Assembly: GCF_021390335.1 (NCBI RefSeq)
Contig: NZ_JAJUXK010000003.1
Span: forward strand, 620,001-684,000
DNA: 64,000 bases
Direction: 5' to 3'
Origin: Dyadobacter sp. CY343
GTDB taxonomy: Bacteria > Bacteroidota > Bacteroidia > Cytophagales > Spirosomataceae
The translations under genes and the position numbers were made by a program. Below the pieces are notes generated by a model. It saw nothing but the letters and a program-made list of their open reading frames with translations, made no database searches and was not told the DNA's origin. This document shows positions 60,342 through 64,000 of this stretch, in pieces; position 1 is the stretch's first letter; each line of letters opens with the position of its first letter.

Positions 60342-61946
60342 ATGAAAATTACTTTTTTACTGGCTGTTTCTTTGTTCGCAGCGACATTTCAGCCACTTTC
60401 TTCGAAGTTGGACGAAAAAAATTTTGAGAAAAATGAGACAGAACTTCCTGGAAAAAACAAGGCACTTCCACGCATTGCGATTGCGGGACTTGGCATTGAA
60501 TCCAGCACATTTTCGCCTGCGTCGACAACCGAAGAAGCATTTCACGCGAGATACGGAGATCAGGTTTATGCCGCCTACCCTTTTATGTCAGCAGATTCTG
60601 GTATTCGTGCGAAAGCGACCTGGCTGCCTGCGCTGGTTGGGAAATCGCTGCCCGGAGGCGCAGTGACCCGCGAAGCTTACGAATCGTTGGTGAAACAGAC
60701 GCTGGAATTGTTGAAGAAAAACGGTCCGTACGATGGGATGTTCTTCGATATTCACGGCGCGATGAGCGTAGTCGGGCTGGACGATCCGGAGGGTGATTTC
60801 ATCGTGCGGATCCGGGAAGTAGTGGGCAAAAAAACCGTGATCTCAACTTCAATGGACTTGCATGGAAACGTATCCTGGCGGCTGGCGCAAAACACCGACC
60901 TGATTACCTGCTACCGAATGGCGCCGCACGAAGATGCGATGCAAACCAAGAAAAGAGCAGTTACAAATCTGCTTTCCAGGCTCGAAAGCGGAAAAGGAAA
61001 ACCTGCATATAAAGCCTGGATACCAATTCCTGTCCTGCTTCCTGGCGAAAAAACGAGTACCAGAATAGAACCCGGCAAACGCATTTATGCAGCTGTAACG
61101 CCGGCTTCTTTGCAAAAAGGTGTGATTGACGCGGCAATGTGGGTTGGTTATGCCTGGGCCGATGAACCGCGAAATCACGCAGTTGTAATGGTAACCGGCG
61201 ACGATAAAAATGCAGTGACCTCAACCGCCGAAAAACTGGCGAAAAGCTTTTGGGACGTCAGGCGGGAATTTGAATTTGTAGCACCGACCGGCACATTGAA
61301 AGAGGCGCTCGATAAAGCTGTTACCAGCGACAAAACGCCATTTTTTATAAGCGACTCAGGCGATAACCCGACTGCCGGAGGCGCGGGTGATGTGACCTGG
61401 ACCATTACGGAGATATTGAAACGGCCAGAATTTCAGGGAGAAAACGGCAAGTCACTAATTTATGCTTCCATTCCCGGCCCGGAACTGGTTGCAAAGGCGG
61501 TGGAAGTGGGTGTTGGTGGAAAAATTGATGCATTAGCAGGTGCCAAAGTAGATTCCCGTTTCGCCCCGCCGATCAGGTTAGTGGGTACTGTAACGGCGAT
61601 CGAGCATGGTGACAGGAATGCAGAAACGGAGGTAGTAGTGAAAGTGGGTAATGTAAGTGTAATTGTGACCAAAAAACGCAAGCCTTATCACAAGGAAGCG
61701 GATTTCACCAGGCTCGGCCTTACTCCCCGTAAGTCGGATGTAGTAGTTGTCAAAATCGGTTATCTCGAACCTGAATTGTACAGTATGCGCGCTGACTGGA
61801 TATTGTCATTAACCCCCGGCGGAGTAGATCAGAATCTGGAAGGTTTGGATTACAAGAGAGTAAAAAGACCGATTTTTCCATTGGATAAAGACATGAAAGA
61901 ACCTGACTTGAAAGCCAGGCTCGTCCCGTCTTCGGATACTATTTGA
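60342..61946 (+). CDS. M81 family metallopeptidase (MlrC-like)
   Basis: 534 aa with a signal-like N-terminus (MKITFLLAVSLFAATFQPLS). The N-terminal M81 domain starts IAIAGLGIESSTFSPASTTE; metal-ligand regions include FFDIHGAM, SMDLHGNVSW and YRMAPHEDAMQT. The C-terminal MlrC domain has DSGDNPTAGGAGDVTWTI and KIGYLEPELYSM. The type enzyme MlrC cleaves linearised microcystin; most relatives act on unknown peptides or related amides. A TAGGTTTG box (60320-60327) sits just before the start. Confidence 0.88.
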   Translation: MKITFLLAVSLFAATFQPLSSKLDEKNFEKNETELPGKNKALPRIAIAGLGIESSTFSPASTTEEAFHARYGDQVYAAYPFMSADSGIRAKATWLPALVGKSLPGGAVTREAYESLVKQTLELLKKNGPYDGMFFDIHGAMSVVGLDDPEGDFIVRIREVVGKKTVISTSMDLHGNVSWRLAQNTDLITCYRMAPHEDAMQTKKRAVTNLLSRLESGKGKPAYKAWIPIPVLLPGEKTSTRIEPGKRIYAAVTPASLQKGVIDAAMWVGYAWADEPRNHAVVMVTGDDKNAVTSTAEKLAKSFWDVRREFEFVAPTGTLKEALDKAVTSDKTPFFISDSGDNPTAGGAGDVTWTITEILKRPEFQGENGKSLIYASIPGPELVAKAVEVGVGGKIDALAGAKVDSRFAPPIRLVGTVTAIEHGDRNAETEVVVKVGNVSVIVTKKRKPYHKEADFTRLGLTPRKSDVVVVKIGYLEPELYSMRADWILSLTPGGVDQNLEGLDYKRVKRPIFPLDKDMKEPDLKARLVPSSDTI

Positions 61947-61951
61947 GTCAA

Positions 61952-62182
61952 TTATTGAACCGGAGAATCAGGCGGCGGAATGGTCGCCTGTTTCTCTTCA
62001 GTTACAGAAATTACCTCCTTGTGGTCGCGCAGTTTGCCTAAAACTTCTTCATCTGCATGGCCGGTTATCACACCAAATTCAAACAGATTGGTAATGGTAA
62101 GCCCCTCTTCACACAGCTCGTCGGCAACAGTCCGTAGGTTGCTCAGGTAGGTTTCTGAAATGGTTATGACAATGCTTTTCAT
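61952..62182 (-). CDS. Small I9-inhibitor-like protein coupled to a subtilase
   Basis: 76 aa. Predicted beta-alpha-beta-beta-alpha-beta order: SIVITISET, helix LSNLRTVADELCEEG, LTITNLFEFGVITGHA, helix EEVLGKLRDHK, EVISVTEEKQ, then a Pro-rich tail (ATIPPPDSPVQ). This order, with a 'V-x-V-x-E' last strand and exposed tail, is that of the inhibitor I9/subtilisin propeptide fold. Its ATG overlaps the subtilase stop (ATGA, 62179-62182), so the two are co-translated. Inferred role: inhibitor or folding chaperone acting in trans on the protease. Primary sequence alone does not prove it. Confidence 0.7.
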   Translation of the reverse strand: MKSIVITISETYLSNLRTVADELCEEGLTITNLFEFGVITGHADEEVLGKLRDHKEVISVTEEKQATIPPPDSPVQ

Positions 62183-63453
62183 ACGATCTGGTCGACAGGT
62201 GCCTGTGATAAGCCCACTCCTACATCCATGTTTGAAACAGCCAGCCTTTTGGCCAGCTTACGTAACTCGCTCATAACCTGGTGCGGAGTCCAGTTGGGAT
62301 ATTTCTCCCAAAGCAATGCAGTAAGCCCCGCAACGTGCGGCGTCGCCATACTTGTGCCTGAAATAGTCCGGTAGCGCATTGGCATCGGCCAGCTGGAATA
62401 GATCTCGACGCCCGGCCCGGCAATATCCACTTCGCCGCTCGGATTAATACCCCGGTTAGAAAAATCGGCTACATTCAAGTTAGAATCCACTGCCGCCACT
62501 GCCAGAATGGACGGACAATCGGCTGGACTACCGACCGGGCTGAATTGGTTCATAGACCGCCTGCTCTCGTTCCCTGCCGCCGCAACCACAACAGCGCCTT
62601 TTGAATTGGCATATTGCGCCGCTCTCTCGTAGGCCACATCGTAACTTTGACCAGGGAAAACCCGCGAGCCCAATGACATCGATATTACCTGACAACCGTT
62701 GTCAGCGGCCCAGGTAATTCCGTTCAAAATCCACGCCTGCGCGCCGCTGCCTTCATTACTCAGTACTTTTCCTGCGTAGATGGAAGCATTTGTGGCCACC
62801 CCGTACCGCATTCCATTTACATCTATATTGCCAGCCGCACTGCCAATGCAGTGCGTCCCGTGACCGTGCATATCCTCCGCAGTTTCATCAGGAACGAAAG
62901 AGTTGGTAACCACATTTCTAGACAAGAAATCCGGGTGGGTAGCGTCGAAACCGGTATCTAAAACGGCGATTTTCACTCCATTTCCGGTATATCGGGAAAC
63001 CATCGCCTGCGTCACGTCGATTCCCCAGGTGGAAGGGATATTCATAACAGCCGGCATTTCATCTGGCACATATACGATTTTTTCGGGTTCAATAATATAG
63101 CCCGGCCCGGCCGTTTCGAGGATCTTGATCTGCTCCTCATTACCGCCTACGAGCGCAATTCCCAGGTCTTCGTAAATCAATGCATCGGCGTCGCCGATCT
63201 GCGTTTCGTCAATAGGTGCACTCGAAAATTCACGGGTATTCGCGACTGACAAGCCGCATTCGGATTTGAAAAAGCTCATGGCGCGGGGTGATCCCGAAAC
63301 GCCCTCTCGAAAAATCACGAAATACCGGCCGGTGTAAAGCGGCTTTTCGTCCTTATTCTTGTCGTAAACGTCTTTTACAAACTTTTCAAAAGACAAAATG
63401 CGCTCGGTATTGTCGGTAAGGAACGTTTGTTTACCTAAAATCGGCTTCTTCAT
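62179..63453 (-). CDS. S8 family subtilisin-like serine peptidase without signal peptide
   Basis: 424 aa from the ATG at 63453 (MKKPILGKQTFL). The upstream extension to 63543 lacks a better start. The triad is complete: Asp166 (KIAVLDTGFD), His198 (HGHGTHCIG), Ser368 (SGTSMATPHVAGL), with oxyanion Asn295 (VVAAAGNES). Residues 40-130 form an N-terminal domain with prodomain-like strands (GRYFVIFREGVSG, GYIIEPEKIVYVPDE). No Sec, Tat or lipoprotein signal and no C-terminal sorting domain are visible, so it appears cytoplasmic or exported by an unknown route. The downstream gene encodes an I9-like protein. Confidence 0.92.
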   Translation of the reverse strand: MKKPILGKQTFLTDNTERILSFEKFVKDVYDKNKDEKPLYTGRYFVIFREGVSGSPRAMSFFKSECGLSVANTREFSSAPIDETQIGDADALIYEDLGIALVGGNEEQIKILETAGPGYIIEPEKIVYVPDEMPAVMNIPSTWGIDVTQAMVSRYTGNGVKIAVLDTGFDATHPDFLSRNVVTNSFVPDETAEDMHGHGTHCIGSAAGNIDVNGMRYGVATNASIYAGKVLSNEGSGAQAWILNGITWAADNGCQVISMSLGSRVFPGQSYDVAYERAAQYANSKGAVVVAAAGNESRRSMNQFSPVGSPADCPSILAVAAVDSNLNVADFSNRGINPSGEVDIAGPGVEIYSSWPMPMRYRTISGTSMATPHVAGLTALLWEKYPNWTPHQVMSELRKLAKRLAVSNMDVGVGLSQAPVDQIV

Positions 63454-63572
63454 GCTTATATCGTTAAGGTTTCCACAATCAATTGGTACGCGGACTGGTT
63501 TATAAAAACCATTGAGTAACAATCCTATACCAACGCTGCTCAAATTCCGCGAGCAAATACCACTGTTAACTG

Positions 63573-64000
63573 TCAGCCACGGTTTTCACTGATTCTGTTG
63601 GTTATCCAAAGCAGGAACAATGCATTGAATATCAGCGTAAACGGAATTACAGAAAGGTTTTTGAAGAAAAGAATGATTACCCATTCTGATGATTGTGCTG
63701 AGATAATTTCATTGCTTTTTAATTTAGCAAACAAGCAGGTTTGGTAAGCTGCGTAGTCGATCAGCAAATTGGTGACCCAGGCAATGAGCAGGTAAATGAT
63801 CATATTAGTCAGCAACTGTGCCCAATCGCGCCTCATTTTCTCCCTCGCAATTACCCAGTTTTGCTTCCACGCCCGCCTGCTGGATGCGATCTGTATTGCT
63901 CTCAATGCCCCTATTTTAACGTTTGTGAGACCTAATGCATATATGAAGATCAATATGCGGGCAGACTGAATACCAATTTCAAGGACCAAATGCAGCGATT
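63573..64000 (-). CDS. Hypothetical membrane protein, C-terminal part
   Basis: The frame is open to the window edge, so the start is outside. The visible 142 residues contain at least three hydrophobic helices (ARILIFIYALGL; LTNMIIYLLIAWVTNLLIDY; VIILFFKNLSVIPFTLIFNA) and a basic cytoplasmic-looking loop (SSRRAWKQNWVIAREKMRRD). No family recognised. It runs in the same direction as the subtilase and I9-like genes, with a 119-bp gap. Confidence 0.6.
   Translation of the reverse strand, partial: SLHLVLEIGIQSARILIFIYALGLTNVKIGALRAIQIASSRRAWKQNWVIAREKMRRDWAQLLTNMIIYLLIAWVTNLLIDYAAYQTCLFAKLKSNEIISAQSSEWVIILFFKNLSVIPFTLIFNALFLLWITNRISENRG

Noticed and set aside
1..64000. tRNA, rRNA, insertion sequence or prophage content
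   Set aside because: I looked for cloverleaf-like segments, transposase or integrase motifs and phage structural genes and found none that I can support.

Overview
The window reads as a chromosomal segment of an aerobic or microaerobic member of the Bacteroidota, most like the Cytophagales (Dyadobacter/Spirosoma type). The evidence is SusC/SusD and outer-membrane beta-barrel TonB proteins, an ECF sigma/FecR pair, cbb3 oxidase genes fused as ccoNO and ccoQP, LytS/LytTR regulators, PSD1/DUF1501 genes and Bacteroidota-style -7 boxes (TAnnTTTG). The genus is an impression, not a measurement. I saw no rRNA, tRNA, transposase, prophage or CRISPR. Genes run off both window ends.

Layout. 1-8.2 kb: end of an enolase-superfamily gene, a DUF3800 gene, a TonB-type beta-barrel protein with a LolA-like partner, a LuxR-type response regulator with a structured leader, and a BlaI/M56 regulator pair with two palindromic operators. 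8.3-16.2 kb: MscS channel, a one-TM protein, an AI-2E family exporter, a three-gene molybdenum hydroxylase operon (PaoABC-like, no Tat signal), an AT-hook-tailed protein and a Nudix hydrolase. 16.3-26.9 kb: two LytS-type kinases with one LytTR regulator, then two paralogous multidomain PQQ-type dehydrogenases with PKD and cytochrome c domains flanking a metallophosphoesterase, then an OmpH/Skp protein. 27-29.8 kb: a VapBC-like toxin-antitoxin pair, a Gfo/Idh/MocA oxidoreductase and an MBL-fold hydrolase.

30-42.7 kb is a microaerobic respiration island: ccoI, ccoS (51 aa), ccoNO, ccoQP, ccoG, ccoH, a SafE-type membrane protein, hemN, a PAS histidine kinase and a receiver-CRP fusion regulator. 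The copper pump, assembly factors, terminal oxidase, anaerobic heme step and probable regulator lie together on one strand. Simple-sequence and G-rich repeats interrupt the operon before ccoQP and around ccoG.

42.6-46 kb: a 600-aa cysteine-containing protein of unknown function, an alpha/beta hydrolase and a DUF4468 secreted protein. 46-59.7 kb, all on the minus strand: GH140-like hydrolase, ECF sigma, FecR, SusC with an STN domain, SusD, a PSD1 cytochrome and DUF1501. This looks like one signal-responsive uptake and oxidation locus. 59.8-64 kb: small membrane protein, M81 metallopeptidase, then a subtilase whose stop codon overlaps the start of a 76-aa I9-inhibitor-like protein, next to a partial membrane protein. 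That last pair is the most attractive candidate for an undescribed module.
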